Source of the DNA: CALAEC01 sp050692915
GTDB taxonomy: Bacteria > Actinomycetota > UBA4738 > CALAEC01
DNA length: 19,543 bases
Assembly: GCA_050692915.1 (NCBI GenBank)
Contig: JBOGVU010000048.1
Coordinates: 1-19,543, forward strand
Direction: 5' to 3'
The notes under the pieces are model-generated. The model did not search any database and was not told where the DNA came from. It was given only the letters and a program-made list of their open reading frames with translations. The position numbers were made by a program, and so were the translations under genes. Below are positions 12,752 through 19,543 of this stretch, one piece after another (the stretch's first letter is position 1; each line of letters opens with the position of its first letter).

Positions 12752-13675
12752 GTGTTGGAGGGCAGGGCGACGCGGGCCGTGGTCGCGGCGGGCGTGGTGA
12801 GCCTGCTGGGACCCGGTGCCGCGGCCGGAACGGCGGATGGGTGCTCGTTCGATGCGGCCACCGGCACCGTCACCGCGTCGGTCTCGGGATTCTTCCCGGA
12901 GAAAGCACGGGGCAACACGATGTCCGTGGATGGCGGTGCGATCCTGTTCGAGGGGACGCCCTGCGGGGGCGCCACCACCACGAACACGGATTCGATCCTG
13001 GTCACCGGGAGCCCCGGCCAGGACGTGTTCGTCGTCGACGCGAGGTCCGGACCCTTCGCCCCGGGGGCCACGCCCGACCCCGACGGCTCGCCGGAGATCG
13101 AGTTCCTGGTGGACCTGGGCGGGGGACCGGACCTGCTTCGCCTGTTCGCCACCCGTGGGCCGGACCGCATCACGGTCGGCTCCGAGGCCATCAACCTGGA
13201 CGGCGACGCCGCCCCCAACATCGCCCTGGAGGGGACGGGAAGCGTGGTCGTGTTCGCGCACGGGGGCGATGACGTGGTGAGCGGCCGGGGCGGCGCCGGC
13301 ACGGGAGATGAGGCCGGCATGTTCGTCGGGGTGTTCGGGGGCGGCGGCGATGATCGCCTGGCCGGCGGCGCCCGGGGCGACGCCTTGATCGGGGGAGCGG
13401 GAGCCGATGTCGTGGTTGGACGCGGGGGCCAGGACGTCCTGTCCGGGAAGGGCGGTCCCGACGTTCTGGCGGGCCTGCGCGGGGCGGACTTCCTGATCGG
13501 AGGAGGGGGGCCGGACCGGATGCGCGGCGGTCCCGGGAACGACCAGTTGAACGGGGTGGCCGGGGACGACCGGCTCCGGGGCGGCCCGGGGCGCGACGAT
13601 CTGGACGGCGGCCCGGGAGTGGACGGGTGCCGTGGTGGGCCCGGCGCCGGCCGAGTGGCCTCGTGCGAGCGGTAG
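12752..13675 (+). CDS. Exported RTX (haemolysin-type calcium-binding repeat) protein
   Basis: 307 aa from a GTG preceded by a run of GGAGGAGGAGG. The N-terminus is signal-peptide-like (RATRAVVAAGVVSLLG, then GAAAGTADG). The middle region (about 30-175) is of unknown fold with paired Cys. From about residue 195 to the end there are roughly ten GGxGxDxLx-type nonapeptides, e.g. GGGGDDRLAGG, GGAGADVVVG, GNDQLNGVAGDDRLRGG, which fold as a calcium-binding beta-roll. The C-terminus ends with a Cys pair (DGCRGGPG...SCE) common in actinobacterial members and lacks a type I secretion tail. Transport is probably by Sec. The role is likely surface or extracellular; substrate unknown. Confidence 0.88.
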   Translation: MLEGRATRAVVAAGVVSLLGPGAAAGTADGCSFDAATGTVTASVSGFFPEKARGNTMSVDGGAILFEGTPCGGATTTNTDSILVTGSPGQDVFVVDARSGPFAPGATPDPDGSPEIEFLVDLGGGPDLLRLFATRGPDRITVGSEAINLDGDAAPNIALEGTGSVVVFAHGGDDVVSGRGGAGTGDEAGMFVGVFGGGGDDRLAGGARGDALIGGAGADVVVGRGGQDVLSGKGGPDVLAGLRGADFLIGGGGPDRMRGGPGNDQLNGVAGDDRLRGGPGRDDLDGGPGVDGCRGGPGAGRVASCER

Positions 13676-13712
13676 GGAACGCGATCAGCCTCGCCGCCAG
13701 GGACCGCCGCGA

Positions 13713-13742
13713 TTGACGACGAGGCGGGCGCGAGCGTAGCCT
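13713..13742 (+). promoter_or_regulatory. Promoter of the HU gene
   Basis: TTGACG (13713-13718), an 18-bp spacer and TAGCCT (13737-13742). A start about 7-8 nt downstream leaves only about 3 nt before the GTG at 13753, so the mRNA is essentially leaderless. This is the best two-box housekeeping promoter in the window. Confidence 0.55.
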
Positions 13743-13752
13743 CGCACGGGGC

Positions 13753-14079
13753 GTGAACAAGGCATCGCTGGTCTCGGAGATCGTCAAGCGGACGGACCTG
13801 CCGCCGGCCGACGTGGCCGCGGTGGTGGACTCGATCCTCGACGTGGTCCGGGACCGCGTGGCCAGGGGAGAGCGGGTGGCCCTCTCGGGCTTCGGTTCCT
13901 TCGAACGGATCCGGCGCAATCCACGGACCGGCCGGAACCCCCACACCCGCGAGGCCGTGAAGATCCCCGCACGCACGGTGCCTTCCTTCCGTCCCGGCAC
14001 GGCCTTCCGGGAGGCGGTGGCGGCGAAGCGGCGCCGCACTCCGGCGCGGAAGCCGGTCAGGCGGACCGGGCGGCGCTGA
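13753..14079 (+). CDS. hup: HU-family DNA-binding protein with basic C-terminal tail
   Basis: 108 aa, GTG start. MNKASLVSEIVKRTDLPPADV and the dimer region are typical; the core signature GFGSFERIRRNPRTGRNPHT near residue 46 includes the Arg/Pro DNA-binding arm (GRNPHTRE). After the roughly 90-residue HU fold comes a short Arg/Lys-rich tail (KRRRTPARKPVRRTGRR), a shorter form of the basic tails of actinobacterial HU proteins such as mycobacterial HupB and Streptomyces HupS. It is a nucleoid protein that bends DNA. The stop lies 6 bp from the convergent cold-shock-like gene. Confidence 0.93.
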   Translation: MNKASLVSEIVKRTDLPPADVAAVVDSILDVVRDRVARGERVALSGFGSFERIRRNPRTGRNPHTREAVKIPARTVPSFRPGTAFREAVAAKRRRTPARKPVRRTGRR

Positions 14080-14085
14080 CGCCGG

Positions 14086-14295
14086 TCAGTCGAAGGTGAC
14101 GATGCGGAGGGTCCGGGCCATCTTCCGGCCGCCCTCGTCGGCGATCTCGAACTTCACCCGCTGGCCGATCCGCAGGTAGCGGATCCCTGCCCCCTCCACG
14201 GAGCCGGCGTCGATGCCGATCTCCTCCTGGTCATCGGTGAGGAGGCTGCCGGAGCGCGCTTCGATGTCGTACGACTTGACGGTCCCCTGGGGCAC
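14086..14295 (-). CDS. Diverged cold-shock-domain-like protein
   Basis: 69 aa from a GTG (VPQGTVKSYD). It has the length and strand pattern of CspA proteins: GTVKSYDIEARSGSLLTDDQ, then LRIGQRVKFEIADEGGRKMA. However, the RNA-binding RNP1 motif (usually KGFGFI) reads RSGSLL and RNP2 (usually VFVH) reads IGID, so the aromatic residues that stack on nucleic acid are gone. RNA chaperone activity is therefore doubtful. The start lies 10 nt after the FbiD stop, so it is probably the second gene of a fbiD operon. Confidence 0.7.
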   Translation of the reverse strand: MPQGTVKSYDIEARSGSLLTDDQEEIGIDAGSVEGAGIRYLRIGQRVKFEIADEGGRKMARTLRIVTFD

Positions 14296-14305
14296 GACGC
14301 AAATC

Positions 14306-14947
14306 CTACTCGGCCCGGACCGACAGCCGTTCGGCCAGGCCCATCTCCAGGCACGCGGCCCTGGTCCGGCCGGGCCCGCCAGCGTCCATCAGCCTGACGA
14401 TGTCGGCGGGGCGGTCCAGATCGAAGGCCAGCTCGGGCGCCTCCACCGAGGAGAACGGCACGCCCAGCACCTCCGCGGCCTCCCGGTGCTTGCGGAACGA
14501 GTCCGTGCCGAACCGGGCCGGGAGCACCCGCGGCGGACGCCTCAGCAGGATGTTCGTCCCCCCGTCCGACTCCGACGGCACGGCCACCACGGGGCCCAGG
14601 GTGTGGAGGGCCAGCTCAAGGTCCTCGACGGTGAGGAGGGGGAGGTCGCCCAGGACCACGGCCAGGGCGTCCGCCCCGGCCGCCTCTTCCTCGACCTGGC
14701 GGATGGCCGCCAGCAGGCCGGGGTCCTCCTCGGGGACCGGCCGGGCCCGGCGGCGGGCCGAGACCTCCAGCACGGCCTCGTCGGGGGAGACCACCCAGGT
14801 CTGCCACCCGGGCACTGCCATGCAAGCGTCGAGGACGTCCTCGAGCATGGCCAGGGTGAGCGCGGCCCGCTCCAGGGGCCGGAGCACGGCCGAGAGCCGG
14901 CCCTTGGCCCGTTCCAGGGGCTTCACGGGGACCGCGATGACGCGCAT
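14306..14947 (-). CDS. fbiD: Phosphoenolpyruvate/2-phospho-L-lactate guanylyltransferase (F420 synthesis)
   Basis: 213 aa from ATG at 14947; an ATG 42 nt further upstream is possible, but MRVIAVPVKPLERAKGRL is the standard family start. Features: the N-terminal nucleotide-binding VPVKPLERAKGRLS, LAVVLGDLPLLTVEDL near residue 108, and GGTNILLRRPP near 140, followed by FRKHREAAEVLG and FDLDRPADI. CofC/FbiD enzymes couple GTP with PEP (in actinobacteria) or phospholactate to make the side-chain donor of coenzyme F420. Other F420 genes are not in this window. It diverges from plsC across 83 bp and has no clear SD. Confidence 0.88.
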   Translation of the reverse strand: MRVIAVPVKPLERAKGRLSAVLRPLERAALTLAMLEDVLDACMAVPGWQTWVVSPDEAVLEVSARRRARPVPEEDPGLLAAIRQVEEEAAGADALAVVLGDLPLLTVEDLELALHTLGPVVAVPSESDGGTNILLRRPPRVLPARFGTDSFRKHREAAEVLGVPFSSVEAPELAFDLDRPADIVRLMDAGGPGRTRAACLEMGLAERLSVRAE

Positions 14948-15030
14948 GGGGGAGCCATGGTACGCCCGCCGGCCATCTGGGTCACGCACCTCGGTCGAAA
15001 CGGGCCCGCTGGTAGGATGACTTCCCGGAG

Positions 15031-15705
15031 GTGGGGTGGTTGGAGCCGTGGATGGGCCTGGCCAAGGGCGTGCTGATCCCGCCCATCTGGCTCTGGTTCG
15101 AGTGGCGGTTCGAGGGCTTCGAGCACATCCCGGCTGAGGGCCCAGCCCTGGTGGCCTGCAACCACATCTCGACCTTCGATCCGCTGGCCCACGGCTACTT
15201 CCTGGTGAAGGCGGGGCGGCGCCCGCGGTTCCTGGCGAAGATCGAGCTGTTCCGGAACCCGATCAGCGGGCCGGTGCTCCGGGGCGCCGGGCAGATCCCG
15301 GTCCGGCGCGGGTCCGGTGAACGCGCACCGGTGGAGTTCGGCGCGAAGGCGCTTCGACATGGCGAGGTCGTGGTGGTCTATCCCGAGTCCACGGTGACCA
15401 AGAACCCGGACCTCTCGCCGATGCGCGGGAAGGCCGGTGTGGCCCGGCTCTCGCTGGCTACGGGCGTCCCGGTGATCCCCGTGGCCGTGTGGGGCTCCGG
15501 CCCGGTGTGGCGGCGGGGCCGGCGGAGCGTCCACTTCGGCCGGCCGATCTGGGTGAAGGCAGGCCCGCCGCTCGACTTCAGCGAGCACCAGGACCGGAGC
15601 GATGACCCCGGGACCCTCCGCGCGGTTACCGACGAGGTCATGGCCCAGCTGTCCGTGCTGGTCGACGACCTCCGAGAGCGGTACCCGAAGCGGTGGGCGG
15701 CCTGA
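15031..15705 (+). CDS. plsC: 1-acyl-sn-glycerol-3-phosphate acyltransferase (PlsC family)
   Basis: 224 aa from GTG at 15031. The H-x4-D catalytic motif is NHISTFD (His45, Asp50). The second conserved block FLAKIELFRNPISGPVLRGAGQIPVRR and the third block YPEST (in place of the usual FPEGT) follow, then GVPVIPVAVWG. The enzyme acylates lysophosphatidic acid at the inner membrane face; a hydrophobic N-terminal segment (GVLIPPIWLWFEW) fits membrane contact. The true start may be the ATG at 15052, which has a better-spaced GGAG 6 nt upstream; GGAG abuts the GTG at 15031 directly. A TAGGAT box lies at 15013-15018. Confidence 0.9.
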   Translation: MGWLEPWMGLAKGVLIPPIWLWFEWRFEGFEHIPAEGPALVACNHISTFDPLAHGYFLVKAGRRPRFLAKIELFRNPISGPVLRGAGQIPVRRGSGERAPVEFGAKALRHGEVVVVYPESTVTKNPDLSPMRGKAGVARLSLATGVPVIPVAVWGSGPVWRRGRRSVHFGRPIWVKAGPPLDFSEHQDRSDDPGTLRAVTDEVMAQLSVLVDDLRERYPKRWAA

Positions 15706-15788
15706 GCGACGGCCCGGCTGAGCCCACGTTCGTCGACTTGAACCGAAGCGTCCTGGAGCGAGCGCTCGGCGACACCGGCGCCTGGTAG
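15693..15788 (+). CDS. Possible 31-aa small ORF between plsC and the PLP enzyme
   Basis: GTG at 15693 overlaps the end of plsC and gives GLSDGPAEPTFVDLNRSVLE and a short tail to a stop at 15788. Composition is protein-like and it fills the gap exactly, but there is no SD and no known family. It may be only a chance frame. Confidence 0.2.
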   Translation: MGGLSDGPAEPTFVDLNRSVLERALGDTGAW

Positions 15789-15792
15789 CCGG

Positions 15793-15798
15793 TACGCT
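15793..15798 (+). promoter_or_regulatory. -10 box for the PLP enzyme gene
   Basis: TACGCT 7 nt before the ATG at 15806. A weak -35 (GCGACA, 15769-15774) lies 18 bp upstream. Leaderless arrangement; no SD. Confidence 0.4.
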
Positions 15799-15805
15799 GG
15801 TCCGG

Positions 15806-16987
15806 ATGGCCGAGCGGGGACGCGGGTTCACCACACGGGCCCTCCGGACCGAGGTCGACTTGGGGGACGCCCGGCCGGTCTCCACGCCGATCTACCAGAC
15901 GGCCACGTACGGCTTCGACGACCCCGAGGTCCTGGCCGAGACGATCCGGAGGGGCAAGGACGCCGGTTTCGTGTACACGCGGTGGCACAACCCGACCCGG
16001 GCAGCCCTCGAGGGGGTCGTGGCGGACCTGGAGGACGGGGAGCGGGCCGTCTCGTTCGCCTCGGGCATGGCTGCCGTCACCACGGTGCTGGCCGCGCTGG
16101 CGCGCTCGGGGGACCACGTCGTGTCGAGCCCCACGCTGTACGGCGGCACGTTCGGGGTGATGACGAGGCTCCTGCCGCGATGGGGGATCGAGACGACGCT
16201 GGCCGGGTCCCATCGGGTCGACGACATGGCGGCCGCGCTCCGGGACGACACCGTCCTCTGCTTCGCGGAGACGATCGGGAACCCCCACGTGCCGGTGACG
16301 GACATCGAGGCGCTCGCGGCCGTGTGCAGGGAACGAGGGGTCCGGCTGGTGGTCGACAACACGTTCGCCAGCCCGTACCTGTGCCGCCCGCTGGCGCTCG
16401 GCGCCGACGTGTCGCTCCACTCCACCACGAAGTACATCGGCGGCCATCACGACCTCACCGGCGGGGTGGCGGTGGGGGACCACGACCTCCTCGGGCTGGT
16501 CCGGGAGATGTCGATCGAGCTCGGCGGGGTGGCCGGGACCCTCGACGCCTGGCTGGCGATCCGGGGCGTGCAGACCCTGGCGCTCCGGATGGAGCGGCAC
16601 TGCGCGAACGCCGTCGCCCTGGCCGAGCTCCTGGAGGCCCATCCCAAGGTGGCCCGGACCTGGTACCCGGGCCTGGCCTCCCATCCGGACCACGAGGTGG
16701 CCACGCGGATCCTCCGGGGACCATCCGGGATGCTGTCGTTCGAGCTCGCCGGCGGCCTGGAGGCGGGCCGGCGGTTCCAGGAGTCCCTCGAGGTGGCTCT
16801 GGTGGCCCCGAGCCTCGGCGGGGTCCACACGCTGGCCACCCACCCCGCCACCGTCACCCACACCCAGATGCCGCCCGAGGAGCGCCGGGCCCAGGGGATC
16901 GCCGACGGCCTGATCCGCGTGTCCGCGGGGATCGAGGACCCCGAGGACGTCCTGGAGGACTTCGAGCGGGCGCTGGAGAAGGCGTGA
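15806..16987 (+). CDS. Cys/Met-metabolism PLP-dependent enzyme (cystathionine gamma-synthase/lyase family)
   Basis: 393 aa, full family length. Landmarks: RPVSTPIYQTATYGF near residue 24, YTRWHNPTRAALE near 57, SFASGMAAVTTVL, SSPTLYGGTFG with the PLP-stacking Tyr, ETIGNPHVPVTDI, LVVDNTFASPYLCRPL, and HSTTKYIGGH in which Lys209 is the Schiff-base lysine. The C-terminus has SLGGVHTLATHPATVTH and LIRVSAGIED. Members are gamma-synthases, gamma- or beta-lyases or acylhomoserine sulfhydrylases; sequence alone does not separate them safely. The stop overlaps the GTG of ddl (GTGA), so the two are co-translated. Confidence 0.88.
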   Translation: MAERGRGFTTRALRTEVDLGDARPVSTPIYQTATYGFDDPEVLAETIRRGKDAGFVYTRWHNPTRAALEGVVADLEDGERAVSFASGMAAVTTVLAALARSGDHVVSSPTLYGGTFGVMTRLLPRWGIETTLAGSHRVDDMAAALRDDTVLCFAETIGNPHVPVTDIEALAAVCRERGVRLVVDNTFASPYLCRPLALGADVSLHSTTKYIGGHHDLTGGVAVGDHDLLGLVREMSIELGGVAGTLDAWLAIRGVQTLALRMERHCANAVALAELLEAHPKVARTWYPGLASHPDHEVATRILRGPSGMLSFELAGGLEAGRRFQESLEVALVAPSLGGVHTLATHPATVTHTQMPPEERRAQGIADGLIRVSAGIEDPEDVLEDFERALEKA

Positions 16988-18105
16988 GCCCCGGAAAAGT
17001 CCGGGTCCTCCTCGTCTTCGGCGGTGGGTCGGCGGAGCACGAGGTCTCGGTGGTGTCGGCCCGATCGGTCCTGGAGGCCCTCGACCCCGAGCGGTACGAG
17101 GTCGTGGCCGTGGGGATCGACAAGGAGGGCGGATGGCACCTCCTGCCGGGACCACCTGCGCTTCCCGAGGGCACGACCGGCGAGCTCCCTGCCGTGGCCA
17201 CGGCCGGCTCGGACGTCTCCCTGGACCGGGTCCCCGGCACCCGGGAGCTGGTGAGCTCGTCGGGGGACCGGGAGCCGATCGACGTGGTCTTCCCCCTGGT
17301 GCACGGCCCGTTTGGCGAGGACGGCACGCTTCAGGGTCTGTTCGAGATGGCCGGGATCCCCTACGTGGGCGCCGGCGTGTTGGGCTCGGCGGTGGGGATG
17401 GACAAGGCCGTCCAGAAGGTCCTGTTCACGGCGGCGGGTCTGCCCGTGGTCCCCCACGAGGTCGTGACCGAGCGCGAGTGGCGCGAGGACCCCGAGGCCG
17501 TGACGGCCCGGGCCGAGGCCCTGGGGACCCCACTGTTCGTCAAGCCCGCCACCCTTGGTTCCTCGGTGGGGATCACGAAGGTGAAGACGCTGGCCGACCT
17601 GGAGCCGGCCATGCAGACGGCCCTCCGGTACGGTCGGAAGGCGCTGATCGAGCAGGCGGCCGAGGGCGCCCGGGAGCTCGAATGCGCCGTTCTCGGGAAC
17701 GACGATCCGGTGGCTTCGGTCGCCGGCGAGATCATCCCCACCGCGGAGTTCTACGACTACCGGGCCAAGTACCTCGACGAGTCGACTCGGCTCGTGGTTC
17801 CCGCCGAGGTCCCGGCCGAGGTCGCCGAGGAGGTCCAGCGGATGGCCGTTGCGGCGTTCCGAGCGATCGATGCCGCGGGGATGGCCCGGGTGGACTTCTT
17901 CTACCGGGAGCCGGACGAGCTGATCGTGAACGAGATCAACACGATCCCCGGCTTCACCACCGTGTCGATGTACCCCCGGCTGTGGGAGGCGTCCGGGGTC
18001 TCCTACCCGGAGCTGGTCGACCGGCTGATCGGGCTCGCCGTGGAGCGCCACGAGCTCGAGCGAGGTCGAGGCGGCGTCCCGCCGCGGGAGCCCGACGGGT
18101 CCTGA
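16984..18105 (+). CDS. ddl: D-alanine--D-alanine ligase
   Basis: 373 aa, GTG start overlapping the previous stop. ATP-grasp enzyme joining two D-Ala with ATP for peptidoglycan. Motifs: VFGGGSAEHEVSVVSA near the start, FPLVHGPFGEDGTLQGLFEM near residue 103, PYVGAGVLGSAVGMDKAVQK, FVKPATLGSSVGI near 185, EFYDYRAKYLD, ARVDFFY and NEINTIPGFTTVSMYP, including the metal ligands Asp, Glu and Asn. All expected catalytic positions seem present. The C-terminal about 20 residues after RLIGLAVERHELE are a charged, Gly/Pro-rich extension. Confidence 0.95.
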   Translation: MSPGKVRVLLVFGGGSAEHEVSVVSARSVLEALDPERYEVVAVGIDKEGGWHLLPGPPALPEGTTGELPAVATAGSDVSLDRVPGTRELVSSSGDREPIDVVFPLVHGPFGEDGTLQGLFEMAGIPYVGAGVLGSAVGMDKAVQKVLFTAAGLPVVPHEVVTEREWREDPEAVTARAEALGTPLFVKPATLGSSVGITKVKTLADLEPAMQTALRYGRKALIEQAAEGARELECAVLGNDDPVASVAGEIIPTAEFYDYRAKYLDESTRLVVPAEVPAEVAEEVQRMAVAAFRAIDAAGMARVDFFYREPDELIVNEINTIPGFTTVSMYPRLWEASGVSYPELVDRLIGLAVERHELERGRGGVPPREPDGS

Positions 18106-18114
18106 GCCGTCCGC

Positions 18115-18348
18115 TTACAGGTGGACGACCGGGCAGGTGAGCGTGCGGGTGATCCCGTCGACGGCCTGGATCTTGGCCACCACCAGCTTCCCGAGGTCGT
18201 CGACGTTTCGCGCTTCCGCGCGAACGATCACGTCGTAGGGACCGGTCACGTCCTCGGCTGAGGTGACCCCGCTGATGGCGGCGACCTCCTTGGCCACCTG
18301 CGCGGCCTTGCCGACCTCGGTCTGGATCAGGATGTAGGCCTGTACCAC
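18115..18348 (-). CDS. Stand-alone Lrp/AsnC ligand-binding (RAM) domain protein
   Basis: 77 aa from the GTG at 18348 (MVQAYILIQTEVGKAAQVAK); the GTG two codons upstream directly abuts AGGAG, whereas 18348 has AGGAGG at a better distance and gives the usual MVQAYILI start. It contains only the alpha/beta ligand-binding half of Lrp/AsnC regulators (ISGVTSAEDVTGPYDVIVRA, then VVAKIQAVDGITRTLTCPVV), without an HTH. Such proteins form rings and sense amino acids; what this one controls is unknown. It converges on ddl, with 9 bp between the stops. Confidence 0.88.
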   Translation of the reverse strand: MVQAYILIQTEVGKAAQVAKEVAAISGVTSAEDVTGPYDVIVRAEARNVDDLGKLVVAKIQAVDGITRTLTCPVVHL

Positions 18349-18449
18349 GTTCACCTCCTCGGACGCGGCGAGCCCACATTCTATGCCAGCGCGGAGTGCG
18401 CTCCCAACCCGGGTGGGCGCCTCGGCGCCGGGGGAGGGAGAATCGGGGC

Positions 18450-18620
18450 ATGCCCAAGCCCGACGAGCCGCTGGACGCCTACCGGCGCACCCGGAAGCCG
18501 GTGCCCCCGCCCGGCCGGGCCATCCCCGACCGGCGGCGGAAGGAGGAGGAGGAGCGGGCCCGCCGCGAGATGGAGGAGGAGCGGGACCGCTCTCGCCGCG
18601 ACGACGAGCCTGAGCGCTAG
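18450..18620 (+). CDS. Small highly charged protein
   Basis: 56 aa, ATG after a GGGAGGGAG stretch. Begins MPKPDEPLDAYRRTRKPVPP and then runs into alternating Arg and Glu (RRKEEEERARREMEEERDR), which suggests a single charged helix. No domain recognised; low-complexity composition makes it hard to tell from a chance frame, but the SD, the start and its position 3 bp before the next gene support it. Confidence 0.5.
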   Translation: MPKPDEPLDAYRRTRKPVPPPGRAIPDRRRKEEEERARREMEEERDRSRRDDEPER

Positions 18621-18623
18621 CGC

Positions 18624-19259
18624 ATGGTTCGGTTCACCGATCGGATCGAGGCGGGGCGACGGCTGGCCGAGGCCGTGGCCCACCTGGAGGGCGAGGACGT
18701 CGTGGTCCTCGGCGTGCCCCGGGGCGGGGTGGAGGTGGCCGCCGAGGTCGCCGCGGTCCGGGGCTGGCCGCTCGACATCGTCATCCCTCGGAAGGTCGGG
18801 GCCCCCTCCAACCCCGAGCTCGGCCTGGGCGCCATCGCTCCCGGCGTCCGTGTCCTGGACGAGCGATTGATCAGGACCCTGAACGTCTCTGAGCGCTACC
18901 TGGAGGAGGAGATCGCCGCCCAAGAGGAGGAGATCAGGCGGCGGACCGACGCGTACCGGGGCGACCGGCCCCCGGTGTCCGTGGCCGGCCGGGTGGCAGT
19001 GGTCGTTGACGACGGCGTGGCCACTGGGGGGACCGCCGTGGCGGCGGTCCGGTGGGCCCGGGCGGCCGGGGCCTCCCGGGTCATCCTGGCGATCCCCGTG
19101 GCCCCGCGCGAGGCCGTGGCCAGGCTCTCGAAGGAGGCCGACGAGGTCGTGGCCCTGGCCACCCCCGAGCCGTTCTTCGCCGTGGGGCAGTGGTACGAGC
19201 GGTTCCCCCAGACCAGCGATCGGGAGGTCGTGGACCTGCTCGAACGAGCACCCGGGTGA
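18624..19259 (+). CDS. Phosphoribosyltransferase-family protein
   Basis: 211 aa, ATG start 3 bp after the charged-protein stop. It opens with FTDRIEAGRRLAEAVAHLEG, then VVVLGVPRGGVEVAAEVA and LDIVIPRKVGAPSNPELGLG. The PRPP-binding loop VAVVVDDGVATGGTAVAA is near residue 125. The C-terminus PFFAVGQWYERFPQTSD is characteristic of a bacterial group of predicted phosphoribosyltransferases often found with erythromycin-esterase or dienelactone-hydrolase domains. Substrate unknown. Its stop overlaps the start of the next gene. Confidence 0.88.
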   Translation: MVRFTDRIEAGRRLAEAVAHLEGEDVVVLGVPRGGVEVAAEVAAVRGWPLDIVIPRKVGAPSNPELGLGAIAPGVRVLDERLIRTLNVSERYLEEEIAAQEEEIRRRTDAYRGDRPPVSVAGRVAVVVDDGVATGGTAVAAVRWARAAGASRVILAIPVAPREAVARLSKEADEVVALATPEPFFAVGQWYERFPQTSDREVVDLLERAPG

Positions 19260-19534
19260 TGCTCGAGACCCTCGTGGCGATCCCGCTCGTCCTGATCGGC
19301 CTGTGGTCGGCGTGGCGCTCCTTGGCCCAGCCGGTCCCCGCCGAGGATGCCGGCTCCCGATTCCTCATCGCGGTCCACCAGGCCTCGAAGGCCGGATTCT
19401 GGTTCGGGTTCGCGGGGTTCTTCCTGGCGTACGGGCTCCTCGAGCACCCGGAGGGGTTCCGCTGGTTCGCCCTGGTCCCGGTGGGGATGGCCGTCCTCCG
19501 GCTGGCCACGGCCCTCCTGCTGGCCCGCCGGTGA
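19259..19534 (+). CDS. Small three-helix membrane protein
   Basis: 91 aa from ATG at 19259, which overlaps the previous TGA; a GTG one codon earlier is equally possible. Hydrophobic segments at about 5-22 (LVAIPLVLIGLWSAW), 45-62 (AGFWFGFAGFFLAYGLL) and 67-88 (WFALVPVGMAVLRLATALLL), with a C-terminal RR. Function unknown. Coupled translation with the phosphoribosyltransferase gene suggests one operon. The stop is 9 bp from the window end. Confidence 0.7.
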   Translation: MLETLVAIPLVLIGLWSAWRSLAQPVPAEDAGSRFLIAVHQASKAGFWFGFAGFFLAYGLLEHPEGFRWFALVPVGMAVLRLATALLLARR

Positions 19535-19543
19535 AGGACTAGT

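Noticed and set aside
11147..13261. Very long minus-strand frame (704 codons)
   Set aside because: High-GC shadow lying over the CU044_5270-type, zinc-ribbon and RTX genes, with no domain content.
14076..14089. CTGAC-GCCG-GTCAG hairpin spanning both convergent stop codons of HU and the cold-shock-like gene, as a terminator
   Set aside because: Only a 5-bp stem and no T-run; probably too weak to terminate.
16447..18051. 534-codon minus-strand frame
   Set aside because: Shadow of ddl and the PLP enzyme; composition and lack of motifs fit a non-coding frame.
1..19543. CRISPR array, rRNA or riboswitch
   Set aside because: No regularly spaced repeats of CRISPR length, no rRNA sequence and no recognisable riboswitch consensus were seen on either strand.

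Overview
The window is high-GC bacterial DNA and looks like an uncultured actinomycetote. Pointers are a DUF222/HNH '13E12-type' endonuclease, a CU044_5270-type membrane protein beside an ECF sigma factor, a FbiD/CofC enzyme of F420 synthesis, a free-standing Lrp/AsnC sensor domain, HU with a basic tail, many GTG starts, and many start codons only 6-10 nt behind a -10-like box, as in leaderless actinobacterial mRNAs. Genus cannot be told from the sequence alone.

Layout. 1-987 (minus): DUF222/HNH endonuclease cut by the window edge. 1397-2111: a four-helix membrane protein and a convergent 49-aa hydrophobic protein. 2166-4728: Ku (minus) diverging from a two-subunit aconitase-X (AcnX) pair, with two promoters packed into 36 bp. 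4788-6008: a class III adenylate cyclase with an N-terminal HTH-like regulatory region, bracketed by an imperfect 36-bp direct repeat. 6009-10557: an accessory zone of visibly lower and mixed GC. It holds three minus-strand genes of unknown function (two large, one small), a deletion derivative of an IS3-like element with TG...CA inverted ends, a 44-bp copy of the 3' half of tRNA-Glu, one more unknown gene, and decayed coding traces. 10558-10704 (minus): tRNA-Gln(CTG) and tRNA-Glu(CTC), directly abutting. 10848-13675: ECF sigma factor, membrane partner, a small zinc ribbon and an RTX-repeat exported protein; an ECF-type promoter lies before the last two. 13753-18348: a housekeeping block with HU, a diverged cold-shock-fold protein, FbiD, PlsC, a PLP-dependent sulfur amino acid enzyme, D-Ala-D-Ala ligase and an AsnC-type domain. 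18450-19534: a small charged protein, a phosphoribosyltransferase-family protein and a small membrane protein.

The most interesting part is the accessory zone. tRNA-Glu has an almost exact copy of its 3' half 1.4 kb away, the usual mark of a tRNA-targeted integrative element. Paired 12-bp repeats sit near both ends, and no integrase is in the window. Two unknown genes in or beside this island carry R-x4-H motifs of the HEPN RNase type, and a third has a similar motif with Tyr for His. I read this as a possible small defence or toxin island, but that is inference. Second is the repeat-flanked adenylate cyclase, whose repeat contains a near-palindrome. No CRISPR array and no rRNA were seen.
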